From Linnemannia hyalina (taxonomy: Eukaryota > Mortierellomycota > Mortierellomycetes > Mortierellales > Mortierellaceae), in the NCBI GenBank assembly GCA_019671135.1, contig JAHRHY010000021.1:620001-684000 (forward strand): DNA of 64,000 bases, written 5' to 3'. How positions within the stretch are numbered: the stretch's first letter is position 1; every line of letters begins with the position of its first letter. Under the pieces are notes generated by a model. It saw nothing but the letters and a program-made list of their open reading frames with translations, was not told the DNA's origin and ran no database searches. The position numbers were made by a program, and so were the translations under genes. This document shows, piece by piece, positions 46,852 through 57,197 of this stretch.

Positions 46852-48192
46852 CTAAAGTATCGCAGTGACAGCAGACTTGTTGTTGTTGGTGTCCTCAGAG
46901 ATGAAGGACCGCAGGAGCTCAGAGGTGCGATCAAACACCACCAACAGCAACCCGCCTCCGGGACCCAGACGCACCAGCTTTGGTGCCAATCTATATGAAG
47001 CAGAAACATTGTTCGAAATGAGGGAGTATGTGAAGGTTAGGATGGGTGTTTGAAAAGGTGATATATGTATGGTCAATGCACCATTTTGTGTCCCCACACT
47101 TGAAATGAGAGCGAAAAATTAAAACAACAGTCGTACCCTTTGTATAATGCTCGGAACCTAACGTGACATCATATCAAAAAAGAGAGAGGGAGAACAATGG
47201 TCAGCATTCCACCCGGGAAATGGATTGAGCATTGATATCACTATCACCATTACGGAACTCCACGACAGTAGCAAATAACAAAAAAGTTACCCTTCTTGAC
47301 GATAAAGGCGCGCTACTCGGGAGAACACATATCCAATAGGCCCCGCATGCTGGTTCTGGATCCGACTCTTAACAACATCAAACGGCGTATTCACCAGCGT
47401 CCCCAAAACACCCCCCAGAGTTCCCGCAACAAAATTCCGCATCATACTCTCCTCCTTGGACGCCGTCGACCGCTCAGGGAACGCCGTCCGGAACCCGTGG
47501 ACGGTCATAAAGTACATCCCGGACCATGTCGCATGTCTCCAGATCGTCGCCTCTAATCCATGATAAAACGTTAACACTCCTTCCTCAGACGCCACTTTCC
47601 GCATACAGTCGACCGTCCCCGTGTAGAGTTTGAGGCTCCCGCGGTCTTGGAGACGGACTTTGACGAGTTCAAAGGGGGTGATGAAGAATGCCTCTGTCGC
47701 ACCAGCCATGTACCCGACAAACCCAGCCTGGAGCGCCGTGAGGCGGTCGAGAGAGAAGAGCTTCTTGAGCACAAAGCCCCATTGCTCGTTAGCGCCGAAT
47801 TTGATGGCTCTTTTGGGTGCCTCGGCAATGAGTGGGGGAAGGATACCACGGTAGAGGTGGAGGACTCCCTCGCGTCGAATGACTCTTTGGAGACAGCCAA
47901 GGATTGACGTGTACGGTCGTGGTGCTGCTAGGGGATGTCCTTTGGCTGTCGTGGTCGTGGTTGAGGTTGTGGCGGAGGGGGTGGTGGTGCCGTGAGGTTG
48001 GACGAGAGGCACTTTTGAGAGAGGAGGGTTGACTTGGAGTTGGAAGCGGGTTTTGACGAGGTCGAGGGGGTACATGCATGCGATCTCTGTCACGCCTGCG
48101 ATGGAACCTGCGAGGAACTGGTATGCGAAAGGTAGGGGTGCCCTCTTTGTTGATGTTGTTGTTGATGTTGTTGGTATTGTTGATGTCGCCAT
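46852..48192 (-). CDS. ODC1: Mitochondrial 2-oxodicarboxylate carrier
   Basis: Inner-membrane carrier of the SLC25 family, most like yeast Odc1/Odc2, which exchange 2-oxoadipate and 2-oxoglutarate and link lysine metabolism to the mitochondrion. Exons on the minus strand: 48192-47291, 47157-47137 (only 21 nt) and 46990-46852; 353 residues. Three carrier signatures are seen: PLDLVKTR, PFELVKVR and PFDVVKSR. The opening FAYQFLAGSIAGVTEIACMY, the segment KRAIKFGANEQWGF and the ending APKLVRLGPGGGLLLVVFD match the ODC subgroup. A Thr/Ser-rich insert between helices 1 and 2 (about residues 60-85) is longer than in yeast. The very small middle exon is needed to keep YKGLAP intact. Confidence 0.92.
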
Positions 48193-48758
48193 GGTTAGTT
48201 CTGATTAGTCGTTGTTGTCTGTGGTAGGTGTCTGTTTGTTGGGCGTAATGAAGTGAGTAGGAAGAAGAGGAATGACCAAACGGTGGAAGCGGCGAAAAGG
48301 GTAATTTCTGGATTGTATCACGTGCAGGACTGATCAAACGCGTGAAAAAAATATGATTGATCAAACGCGTCCTTTCTTGTTGTCCCGTTTCGTTTTCCGT
48401 CGCGCCCATCCCAAAAGTCCACCCGCGTCTTCCAAGTGCATCTTTAAGAGCAATCCAATTTCCCATGGGCTAATATTCGGCAAAAGGAAAGTATTACGCT
48501 ACAGGCGAGAAAGCAAAGGGCAGGCCAAAGTGAGCACTTCTGGGAATGAATAGCCGTCAATCTCTGTTTGAACCGATTCCCTACTATATTTTCCTTTTCC
48601 TTTTCTTTCTCGTAATATCACCCCTTCTTCATTCTTCTGCGACAAGGAAACCATAAAATACTGGAACAAGCACATTCAACTCAACGCCCTTGTCTTCACA
48701 CACTCGTCTCTCCTTTTCTTCCTTCGTCTTCTCAGCACTCGACAAATATTCCTCAGTC
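48193..48758. promoter_or_regulatory. Divergent upstream region of the carrier and pepsin-like genes
   Basis: 566 bp between two divergent start codons. It contains an exact 13-base direct repeat (GATCAAACGCGTG/GATCAAACGCGTC, 12 of 13 the same) at about 48332 and 48358, each with an ACGCGT core. ACGCGT is the MCB element bound by the MBF cell-cycle factor in yeasts; whether it works here is inference. Confidence 0.45.
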
Positions 48759-50820
48759 ATGAAGCCATCGTTCATCGGATGCACACTCTTGTCCATCTTA
48801 TCCGCCACCACAGCCGCAAACCTCCATCGGTAGCCACCATGCTTCTCACGACCACATATTCTTCTCTAATGTATCCGAAACAGCACCTCTAATCACTCTT
48901 AATGCATTACAACTTTAGGGTGTCCATTGAAAGGCTGGACCGTGGTGAACCGCCATCTATCCAAGAAAGCATCCAATCGACTGTACAACGGCTAGCATCC
49001 AGGAACCCCGTCCAAAAGTCCGCCAGCACACTCAAGGACACCACCCCCACCTCCACCGATAAAGGATACATCACATCCAGGATCGACCCACGACAACGGC
49101 AGCGGCTTTTGTCTGTCGTAGGAACGCCTAAATCCTTTCAACAGGACGACGACGAGATCGATGGCAGTGACGATGAGGACGATGGCGAATTCGATTTCTC
49201 GATCTCTTCCAGGCGGTCACCTCAGATTGATGGCGAGAGGATTGTTCTTCAACATAACCCTTATGGTGTTGCCGTAAGCCTCCCCTCTTTTCGCCCTCTA
49301 TCCCTAAAAACCCTCTATGTTTTCTTCATTATTTTGTTGGTTATCATATCTTGACCCTAATTCTCCCTCTTATGAAAACCTCCTGCCCTCGCAGTACGTG
49401 GGGCAAGTAGGAATAGGAAGCCCACCACAATACTTCCACCTCGAATTCGATCTCGCCACCGCGGACACATGGGTCACCCAACTCGGAGTTAATTGCACAA
49501 ACCCTGCACCCTGCCCCCCAAAACGCCGTCTCTTCAACCCTGCCCGCTCCTCCACATTCGAACTCTCCCCAGACTTGGCATGGACGACAACAGCGACGGG
49601 GACAGGGATTCGGTCGGTTTGGGAGGGGAAGAATGAGGCGAAAGGGAGGTTGAGGACGGATATGGTTCAGGTTGCGGGGTTTGTTGTCGATCGGCAGGTT
49701 TTGGGGGTTGCGGATACGGTGGTGGGCTTTGGAGAGAAAGGTGTGGATGGTGTTTTTGGATTAGGCCTTCATCAGCTCTCTACCCATGGTAACACTGGTG
49801 TTTTTTTTTATTGTATGTTTTGGGTTGTTAAGAAACAGACAGATGTGTTTACTTACCATACATTTCTTCTTGCCGCGTTTGATAGGCGATGCGACGCCGG
49901 TTGAGAACTTGATAGCAACCAGTGACATGAAATCCGAGGTACAAAAGCAACACATAATGCATTGCATTGCTTTACTCAATGCGATGCACCCCACAAGGCC
50001 CACAACCAACATTCAAATTTGATGTGCCCTCCTTCCTCTTTAGATCGGAGTATGGTTAGGATCGAGAGACAGCGGTGGAGAACTATCATTCGGAGAACCA
50101 GATCCACTCCGATACATCGGTGAAATGACCTACATCGACCTACCCCCGGAGGCAGTCTACTGGTCCGTCCCCGTCCGGTCCATTCTCATCAACCGCAAAC
50201 CGTCCCCATCTCCTCCTCCTCCACCAGCACCAGGACAACCTTTCACACCTGCACCTGCACTAGCGCAACCAGTCAAACCAACTCCTCCACCCCCAATTGT
50301 CTCGGCAACACGGGACCCCAAGAAATCCAAAAAGCCACCACACCAACAACCCTCCATCATCTTTGACACCTCCTCAGACCTCATCCTCCTCCCACCTACA
50401 ATCGCCTTCAAAACACACCAATACCTCCACAATTTTCTTTTCGGCTGGTATTCGGGATACTCCTACATATCAGGCGCCTACACGGTCCCCTGTTCACTCG
50501 ACACCAACCTCTGGGTCGACCTCGGCCCCGTAATTCCCGACGTCGTCGGATCCTCGGGCATCGCCGGTGGTCCCCCACCCGGTTCTGGAGAAGAAGAATT
50601 GAAGGGAGTAGAAAAGAGATGGTTCAAGATTGAGGCCAAGGATATTGTGAGGGGGAAGGTGCCGGTGCTTGGGGTGCTTGGGGTCTGTTTTTCGGGCGTC
50701 CAGGCGAGTCAGAGTGAGGATGATGATTGGGTGTTTGGGACGAACTGGTTTATGGGGAATTATATGGTTTTTGATCATTTGAAGAGACGTGTTGGCATTG
50801 CCACTTCGCAACGTCCTTAG
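48759..50820 (+). CDS. Pepsin-like (A1 family) protein with altered active-site motifs
   Basis: Five exons: 48759-48829, 48919-49273, 49395-49788, 49886-49938, 50044-50820; 549 residues. A signal peptide (MKPSFIGCTLLSILSATTAA) is followed by a propeptide-like region with an acidic patch (DDDEIDGSDDEDDGEFDF). The fold is that of aspartic proteases: YVGQVGIGSPPQYFHLEFD, GVDGVFGLGLHQLS, VWLGSRDSGGELSFGEPDP and WVFGTNWFMGNYMVFDH. The first catalytic triplet is DLA instead of DTG (FDLATADTWV), the second is DTS (IIFDTSSDLILLP). The flap region lacks the usual Tyr-Gly. Between the lobes is a Pro-rich insert (PSPSPPPPPAPGQPF). Both aspartates remain, so it may be a weak protease or an inactive secreted relative. 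Confidence 0.85.
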
Positions 50821-51012
50821 TCCCTTCTTTCAGATACGCATACACTAAAAAGAAGTTGTTAGGATTGTACAATGACGATGGTGTTATTTGCTATTCATAT
50901 GCACTATGAGCAGGGTTTGGTTTGTTTTATTTACAGAAGCATATTTGTGTGTTGTTGTGAGTGTGTGTGTTGGTAACACAAGAGAAATGCAAACAAATGC
51001 ATAGAAACGAGT

Positions 51013-51258
51013 CTACTTCTGCTCCTTCTTGGCCTTGGAAGCAGCATGATCACGCTCAAGCGCCGTAGCATTAGTTCCCATCGAGCTCATAAAAGCGCCC
51101 GGCATCAACGCAGGACCGACATGGAACTCTGAACGCAGATCAGATCCATTGCCTTCGGAGTGACGACCCTTAGGGGGTGGGGGGTTCTTCTTGTCCTCGT
51201 CGACGGGGAGGATGTTGAACTCGCCCTTCTCGTGCTTTCCTGGACCTCTGTCTGACAT
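51013..51258 (-). CDS. Small hydrophilic protein of unknown function, 81 residues
   Basis: Single exon beginning MSDRGPGKHEKGEFNILPVD; the frame continues upstream, but this ATG starts the compositionally even part, while the upstream piece is Ser/Asn/Thr-rich leader translation. The protein is highly charged with a Pro run (NPPPPKGRHSEGNG), a short hydrophobic middle (VGPALMPGAFMSSMG) and a Lys/Ala-rich end (AASKAKKEQK). It is probably intrinsically disordered and has no known domain. The 5' leader on the sense strand is rich in CAACC/CAAAC, common before fungal genes. Confidence 0.65.
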   Translation of the reverse strand: MSDRGPGKHEKGEFNILPVDEDKKNPPPPKGRHSEGNGSDLRSEFHVGPALMPGAFMSSMGTNATALERDHAASKAKKEQK

Positions 51259-52036
51259 TTTTGCTGTTGTTTTTTTTTTTTTGGTTGGTTGGTTGGATGG
51301 TTGGATGGTTAGCGAGTGGTGGGTGGTGTTATTGTGGGTGTTGTTTGGAGAGGAGGAGGAGGAGAAAGAAAAAGAAAGTGAGCTGGGGGTTCGTTCCCTT
51401 TGCTTTTTAAAGACCAAAAATGCCAAGAGAAAACAAAGTGTGGAAGATCAAGAGAGTGAGTGTGACTTCCTTTTTCACCCTAGGGTTCATGCAAGACAAG
51501 AACCCCAAGTTCTTGGCTTGTGCTGGAATTTTCCCTCCAACCGGTCATCTTTTCCTTCCTTCTCTTTCTCCCAGAGCCCATGACGAACAAGCCTGGATTT
51601 AACATGTACGACCCAACTGAATGATGACGATGTGTGCTATTCCCCTCCTTGTTGATAGTTTACTCAACAAGCAAAATTATCGTTGTTCGCTCACTCCCTT
51701 TCCAAAGAAGGAAAACAATGATGTCATGATTTCAAACAATTAGAGTTGTCTGATACAACCCAGGGTCCCCTTAGCGCGCCTTTTTCGCGCCCTGACGAGC
51801 AATGATCTCATCACACATATACACAGTTACGTCCCTACCCCACAGACCATTGATGATAACGCTTCCACTATGAACAAACGAAATAAAGAAAGGTATAAAA
51901 GCCTGCCAACACCCACCCTTTTTTTCTTCATTAACCATTCAACCATTCAACCAAACAAAACCTTTCTACGACTAAAAAAAAATACCCCACCAAACAACTC
52001 AAACACCCCCTTCCAACAAACAAAGCAACATACAAA
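51259..52036. promoter_or_regulatory. Divergent intergenic region between two small genes
   Basis: 778 bp between the starts of the 81-residue and the 142-residue protein genes. The left end contains GGTTGGTTGGTTGGATGGTTGG repeats next to a T/A run. The right end has a possible TATA-like GGTATAAAAG at about 51891, some 145 bp before the ATG at 52037, followed by a CA-rich leader. No gene is visible in the middle. Confidence 0.5.
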
Positions 52037-52465
52037 ATGTCGCTCTTCCACAGCACCCCAGTCCAAAGAACATACTACAAACCCTCAGCAATGTCTCGCT
52101 TCAAAGCTCTCTTCTCCCCTCGCCGTCGCACCGCAGTTCCCGTCTCAAGAACCACCCAACAACACCGTCGTCGCAGACCCGTCCGCCAACCCGTACGGAA
52201 AACTGGCGGCTTTGGGTTATTCAAACGATCCCACCGTACTCGTAGGACGGTCGCAACTCCACAGCGTCGACGCGGTGGGCTGTTTGCAAGCCTTAAACCT
52301 CGTCGTCATTATGGACGGACTCGCACCGCTCATGCTTCTCACCACCACGACCACCACCACCCTGGTAAAGTCAGGACCTTCGCCGGTATTCTAGCACTCT
52401 TGTCCCTCAAGAAGAAACACGATCACCATAAGGAGCCTAAGGCCAATGGTCGTCGTCGGCATTAA
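52037..52465 (+). CDS. Arg/His-rich very basic small protein, 142 residues
   Basis: Single exon starting MSLFHSTPVQRTYYKPSAMS. More than a quarter of residues are Arg, Lys or His, grouped as RRRTAV, QHRRRRPVRQPVRK, KRSHRTRR, PQRRRGGLF, KPRRHYGRTRTAH, then HHHDHHH and KKKHDHHKE. Short hydrophobic spots (GGFGLFK, FAGILALLSL) interrupt it. Such composition fits a nucleic-acid-binding or chromatin-associated protein, or a metal-binding tail (His clusters), but no domain is recognised. A TATA-like box upstream and an AATAAA at about 52610 downstream support a real transcription unit. Confidence 0.65.
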   Translation: MSLFHSTPVQRTYYKPSAMSRFKALFSPRRRTAVPVSRTTQQHRRRRPVRQPVRKTGGFGLFKRSHRTRRTVATPQRRRGGLFASLKPRRHYGRTRTAHASHHHDHHHPGKVRTFAGILALLSLKKKHDHHKEPKANGRRRH

Positions 52466-52828
52466 GGTGCTTACGGACAAACCCCTGTTCATCCCCCCGC
52501 CACTAAGCCCAGACAATACCCCGCCTTCACCTTTTGTCACTTTGTAATATTACGCTCACAAACCACTTTTTGTACATTACTACCAGCCCTATTCATCTTT
52601 CATGCATACCAATAAAAAATAATGCATAATTATAATCATGCCGTTGGTTTTTGTGTTTTTTGGTGCTCTTTTTTTTTGTGAAAAGAATGAGTATGATGAT
52701 GATGATGATGCCTTGGTATTTGAGTGTGGGAAAAAGTGAATGTGTGCAGTGCTTGGTGTTGACAGAACGTCTGGGTAAAAAAAAAAATATGCTCTGGAGT
52801 AATGTAAAAGGAAGAAAAAGAGGGGCTT
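52466..52828. other. Convergent 3' region
   Basis: Separates the stop codons of the basic protein and of the HSPA12-like gene. It contains the plus-strand AATAAA at about 52610, an ATG/TGATGA run near 52690-52710 and A-rich tracts. No gene seen. Confidence 0.5.
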
Positions 52829-55800
52829 TTACTGGCTGGGTTGACCAAAGGAACAGACGGTCGTATATGTGTTTCCGTTGATTACCGCCTCTGCGCGCAC
52901 CTCCGTCAATCCTATTGACAACAAGAAAGGAAAAAAAAATGGTCAAAACCGTTCCCTTTTGTAACTCGAAAACGCAACAAGCAAACAAAAAACGAAATAA
53001 GGAAGGGAACTTACCAAAGTACATGTTGAGTTTGAAGACGACGCGGGTGCGGGGTTGGGCACCCGGGATCTCAGGCATGGGGATATGGAAATCAGCAATC
53101 TTCTGCACGCCCGGATCAGTAATATACTTGGGCTGATTCGGCGAGTTGCAGACATAGAGAGGCGAATCCAAACCCTTGGGGTACGACCAGGTCACATACT
53201 CCTTCGACACACACTCGTCCACCCCAATCTGCTGTCCTGGACGGACATAGACCGAGAACCGCTCCTTGCATCGAACATGTCCATCATGCGAGATAATCTT
53301 CTTCGATTCCGGGTCGATCCCTTCCTCAAAGGGCATGTTGGCATCGACACCGTACCAGCGTCGAGCGACGCGCATGTTGATCGTCTTTGTGTTGAGTCCT
53401 GCATACACTGCTCCTCGGACGACTGCCAGTTCTGGACGCGGTGGGACAGCGACCAGGCCAACCAGGTGCCCAAACTCTTGACGGACACGTTCTTCCAGGT
53501 ACCGCGACGACCCGAACCCTCCAATCATGAAAATCGCCCAGCAGTTTTGGGATTGGTGCAACTGTTTCCGGATCAGGTCCAACACGTCCGAGATGACGGG
53601 CTCAAAGACCTCGGCCCTCATTTCCTCGGCCGACACACAGAGAACTCCCTCCTCCAAGCCGATATCTGGATCGTTTAGGTCTTCCAGTCCGGTCGCCTGT
53701 GGGATCTGCATCAGCACATCCTCCTCTCCGTTGAACATGGGCTTGACCATATCAACAAACGTATCCATCAGCGACGCCCACCCACAGGCCTTGATCGTCT
53801 TGCGGTACCTCTTGAACTTGCGCTCAAGCAACTTCTCCATATTGGCGTCAAGAAAAGTCGATCCACAGGACGCGCCATGCCCACGCGTCACCTCCTTCAG
53901 ATGCCGCTCCTTGCCCGGGGGTTCACTGACCTCAAACACAATCAAGTCGACAGTTCCGCCACCAGCATCACAAATCATGAACCGGTCCTTGTCCTTGAGC
54001 TGGAAATGATCCACCTTCCGCTCACAATACATCGCCGCGGCCTCGGGTTCAGAAATCAACGTCAACCGGTTAGGTGGGTCGCCTTCCTGGATCAATCCAG
54101 CCCCAATCGCAGCCTGGCGCATCGTATTCTTGGCACCATCGGACCACATCGCAGGCACAGTCAGACAGTACTGGAACTGACCCGGTTCAAAGCTCTTGAG
54201 CATACCCTTCATCAACTCCCCCATCACATATCCATGCAGCTTCTTGAGATAATCCGTCACGGCCTGGAGGGCTGTTGCTCCGTTCTCCAGTGGCGCAGCC
54301 GCCAGAGTCTCGTCCAGCTGCAGTTTGAACTTGCGGAGGAGCGTGTAGTCCTTGGCGGCGGGTTTGAGCATTGCTAGACGCGCTACATGGCCCCACTCTA
54401 TAATCTTTTTCGAGTCCTTCTTGTACAAGCTGAGGGTCGGTGTCTTGGGGTACTGCGCAAGATGACGAGGCCTATTTTGTAGAATAAAGGAGTGTGAGTA
54501 TTTGGTATCTACGTGATCAAGGCAACGAAGAGGGACATGATCTCAGCCCAGGTGTTGTTCTTTGATTGATCCTGGTTCGCCATATGAAAAACCAGACGTC
54601 ATTGTTTGTTTTTTTGTTGACGACGTGAGAAAAAGTAGCTGCAATCATGCATCAAAGAAGAATCGATGGAGAGGGGACAGATGTGGCCCATCCATCTATC
54701 CCGTTTTGTTCTGTCCTGCCATGTGCATCTATGCGCCCTGGGAAGGAGAGAGTTCTACACCCCTTTTCCTTCCCTCCTGCGATGCCGACGAGTAGTTTCT
54801 TCTTCTTCCTCTCCTATTTCCCATTTTTCCATTGTTCATATTCCAGAAGTTGGCTTGGTTTCCTGATGTTCGAGAGTAGGATGAGTGTATGTGTGTCTTA
54901 CCATTTGGTCACGTCGTGAACCTCGCCATCTGCTTTCAGTGCAAAGGCCACTCCTGAAAACGTTGTTCCTGGAAGCCAAAAAGAATGTGGAAATGAGATC
55001 GTATGTTAGCCCAAGTAAACGAGAAGAAAAGCAATTATCCGTCTTCATGCCGTGTGTTTGACCCAGCCAAGAAATGAGAGTATCATTTTCTTTGCTATTT
55101 TTTCTTCCCGCAGCTTCAGCTCCAATGCTGCCCATTTGCTTTTGTTTCCCGCGAGAGCCGAATTTTTTTGCAGGAATGGCTGAGCAGCCAACAACCAATC
55201 AAAAGAAAAAAAAAAAAGGAAGTTCCCGAGGCGTCGCACTTTTTTGGTCTTCAGGACTTGAGGCGCGCTACACCCACACAAACCCCCAGCCCTGTCCCTG
55301 TGAGTCTATCCGTTATTGTCTCAATCTTCCCATTTCGTCCAAAAATAAGTCTCATCCCTCCCACTCCACCTCATTCATGCTGCTGGGGAAGGAAGGCCCT
55401 TCCTTCCTCCTCCTCCTCCTCCTTCGTCACTCCACTATCATCCAAAACGTACGGGCGGAATCAGAAAAACAATCAGATAGCAACAACAGCATACCAAAGT
55501 CAATAGCCATGACGATAGGGTAATCACCCTCAGGCTGCGGCGGCTGTGCCTTTACATCCTCTTCTCCTTGTCCTGACACTCCTACTGCTCCTCCAGGCTG
55601 CGTCGAAGGAAGGGTCTGCTGATACGTCAACCCACCCCCTTGGTAGTTATGTCCTGTTGCCGGCACCGGTACATTCCCATACGCCGTCGTCGTTCCATTG
55701 TTATAGTTCGCGTTACCGTTGCCATTGTAGTTGTCGTACCCTCCCCCTCCGCCGCCTCCTCCGTTGATGTAACTTGGGTTAAACGCCGGGGTTGGCATAT

Positions 55801-56020
55801 ACCCGTTCCCAGGATCACCGCCAGCGGCCATCATCCCAGAAGCGACGGGGTGTGCCGAGTAAGCTGGTGCACTGACACCTCCACCTCGAGGGCTACCGTA
55901 TCCGTTTGGGTTGTATTGTTGTTGGAATTGTGAGTGTTGGTGTTGGGATGGGTGCGCGGTTTGGTCGTAGTATTGGCTTTGACCTTGACCGCCTTGGCCT
56001 TGGTATGGGTAGTGGCTCAT
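52829..56020 (-). CDS. HSPA12-like Hsp70-family ATPase with low-complexity N-terminus
   Basis: Actin-fold nucleotide-binding protein related to Hsp70, of the HSPA12 type, which lacks the classical substrate-binding domain. Exons on the minus strand: 56020-55495, 54968-54902, 54471-53015, 52911-52829; 710 residues. Residues 1-165 are Gly/Asn/Gln/Tyr-rich (GQSQYYDQTAHPSQHQHSQF; GGGGGGGGYDNYNGNGN), prion-like in composition. The ATPase part starts MAIDFGTTFSGVAFALK (phosphate 1), then LTVPAMWSDGAKNTMRQAA, LISEPEAAAMYC, FMICDAGGGTVDLIVFEV (phosphate 2) and IFMIGGFGSSRYLEERV (adenosine motif). The end reads EVRAEAVINGNTYTTVCSFG. The last exon is read in a different frame from the long open frame that continues past the donor GTAAGT at 53014. 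Role: probably a chaperone-like ATPase; fungi of this kind often have many such paralogues. Confidence 0.92.
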
Positions 56021-56582
56021 TCGAGAGAGGTGATCTGTTTTTTTGAATGAGATGTCCGAGAAAAGAAAAAGAGAAAAGTGAGGAAAAGGAGGGGAGTGGG
56101 AAGAAGGAGTGCTGTGGGTGAAGGAGTGAAGAAAGGGGGAAGGAGAGGAAGAGAATGGCGAGTGAGAAGAAAAAGAAGAGAGGAGAAGAGGAGAGTAGTA
56201 ATGGAGCTGGAGCTGGAGTTGAATGGAAAAGAGGAAAGGGTGAAAGTGATCAGAAGAAAAGAGAGGACGTAAACAGAAAAGGAAGAAATGACAGAGGATG
56301 GAGATAGAGTTGGAGAAAGGCGCAACACCACAGATACACCCCTTACCATGATGACGACATGGGTATCTCTTTGCCAATACCTGTCCCGTCGTCAGTTCGC
56401 CTGCGGCTCTCTTCTTCCTCCCCAAAGCCTTCGCCATTTCTTCATTTCTTGACTCCATTCACAAGACCCCTCCTTCGAACTCCTCCTCTTCCCTGTGTGC
56501 AATGGTATCACCATCGACTGTAGAAGCAAAAAACATACAACCATGGCTCCAAATAAAAACACCGTAATAGCAAAAGACAAAA
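56021..56582. other. Promoter side of the HSPA12-like gene
   Basis: Strongly purine-rich on the plus strand (about 56050-56300), that is CT-rich on the gene's sense strand. No protein-like ORF is present besides translations of this low-complexity tract. Ends at the tRNA gene. Confidence 0.5.
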
Positions 56583-56653
56583 TGCGTGGTCCGGGAATCG
56601 AACCCGGGTCTACCGCGTGGCAGGCGGTAATTATACCACTAAACCAACCACGC
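56583..56653 (-). tRNA. tRNA-Gly(GCC)
   Basis: 71 nt. The acceptor stem pairs GCGTGGT with ACCACGC. Box A is TGGTTTAGTGGT, the anticodon stem CCGCC/GGCGG-type helix carries the loop with anticodon GCC, and the T-arm is GGGTTCGATTCCC. Discriminator A. No intron. Confidence 0.96.
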
Positions 56654-56784
56654 TCGTTAACTTGTAAATGAATTTCCCGCTGTCCACCTGGTTCATGGGG
56701 TTAGAGATTCAATTTCGCACGTGATGGACGAGCCCCGTAAGTGATATTCGCGCCTGGTGCCTGAAAAATCTGACATATGTACAA

Positions 56785-57100
56785 GTGGCGCTTCGCTAGC
56801 CACACATGATGAAGGAAGGTGCCCTGGAACGACCAAGGACCCACGCGCCGCCGACGAGCGGTTGTTGGAGAGTTTGTTTGGAAGGAGGAGGTTGTCAATG
56901 ATGGAGAGGATGGGAAGAATCCCCTTCATTCGTATCTAGTTTTATTTTCTTCCGTTTAAGCTGTGAAGAGCAGCGACAATTGTTGCGCAGAGCCAGGTTC
57001 TGGACCGGACTGCGACTGGTGGATGGTGCACTGAAGAGTTTGGTCTGTAGTCCCCTTTTACTTCCAAACGCTGTTAGTCAGAGAAATAAAATGTGCGTAC
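56785..57100 (+). repeat. tRNA-associated repeat, copy next to tRNA-Gly
   Basis: Homologous over its whole length to 34321-34669: it begins with the same GTGGCGCTTCGCTAGCCAC, shares GGTTGTTGGAGAGTTTGTT and TCCCCTTCATTC, and ends in CAGAGAAATAAAAT. It has a 10-15 bp deletion near the 3' end and no poly(A) tail. It starts 131 bp upstream of the 5' end of tRNA-Gly and points away from it, the same arrangement as at tRNA-Ser. Confidence 0.8.
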
Positions 57101-57197
57101 TTTTTATTTCTTGCTTTCGTACCGTTCACTTTATAAGAAGTGTAAGCAAAACGCTCTGTTGACGGCTACTGATTGACTTTGGCCAAGCGCGTTTAGG

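Noticed and set aside
52593..53010. C-terminal extension of the HSPA12-like frame beyond 53015
   Set aside because: A strong GTAAGT donor follows MYFG, and the exon at 52911-52829 restores a typical Hsp70-like ending in another frame; the extension itself is low-complexity (Lys/His/Ile runs).
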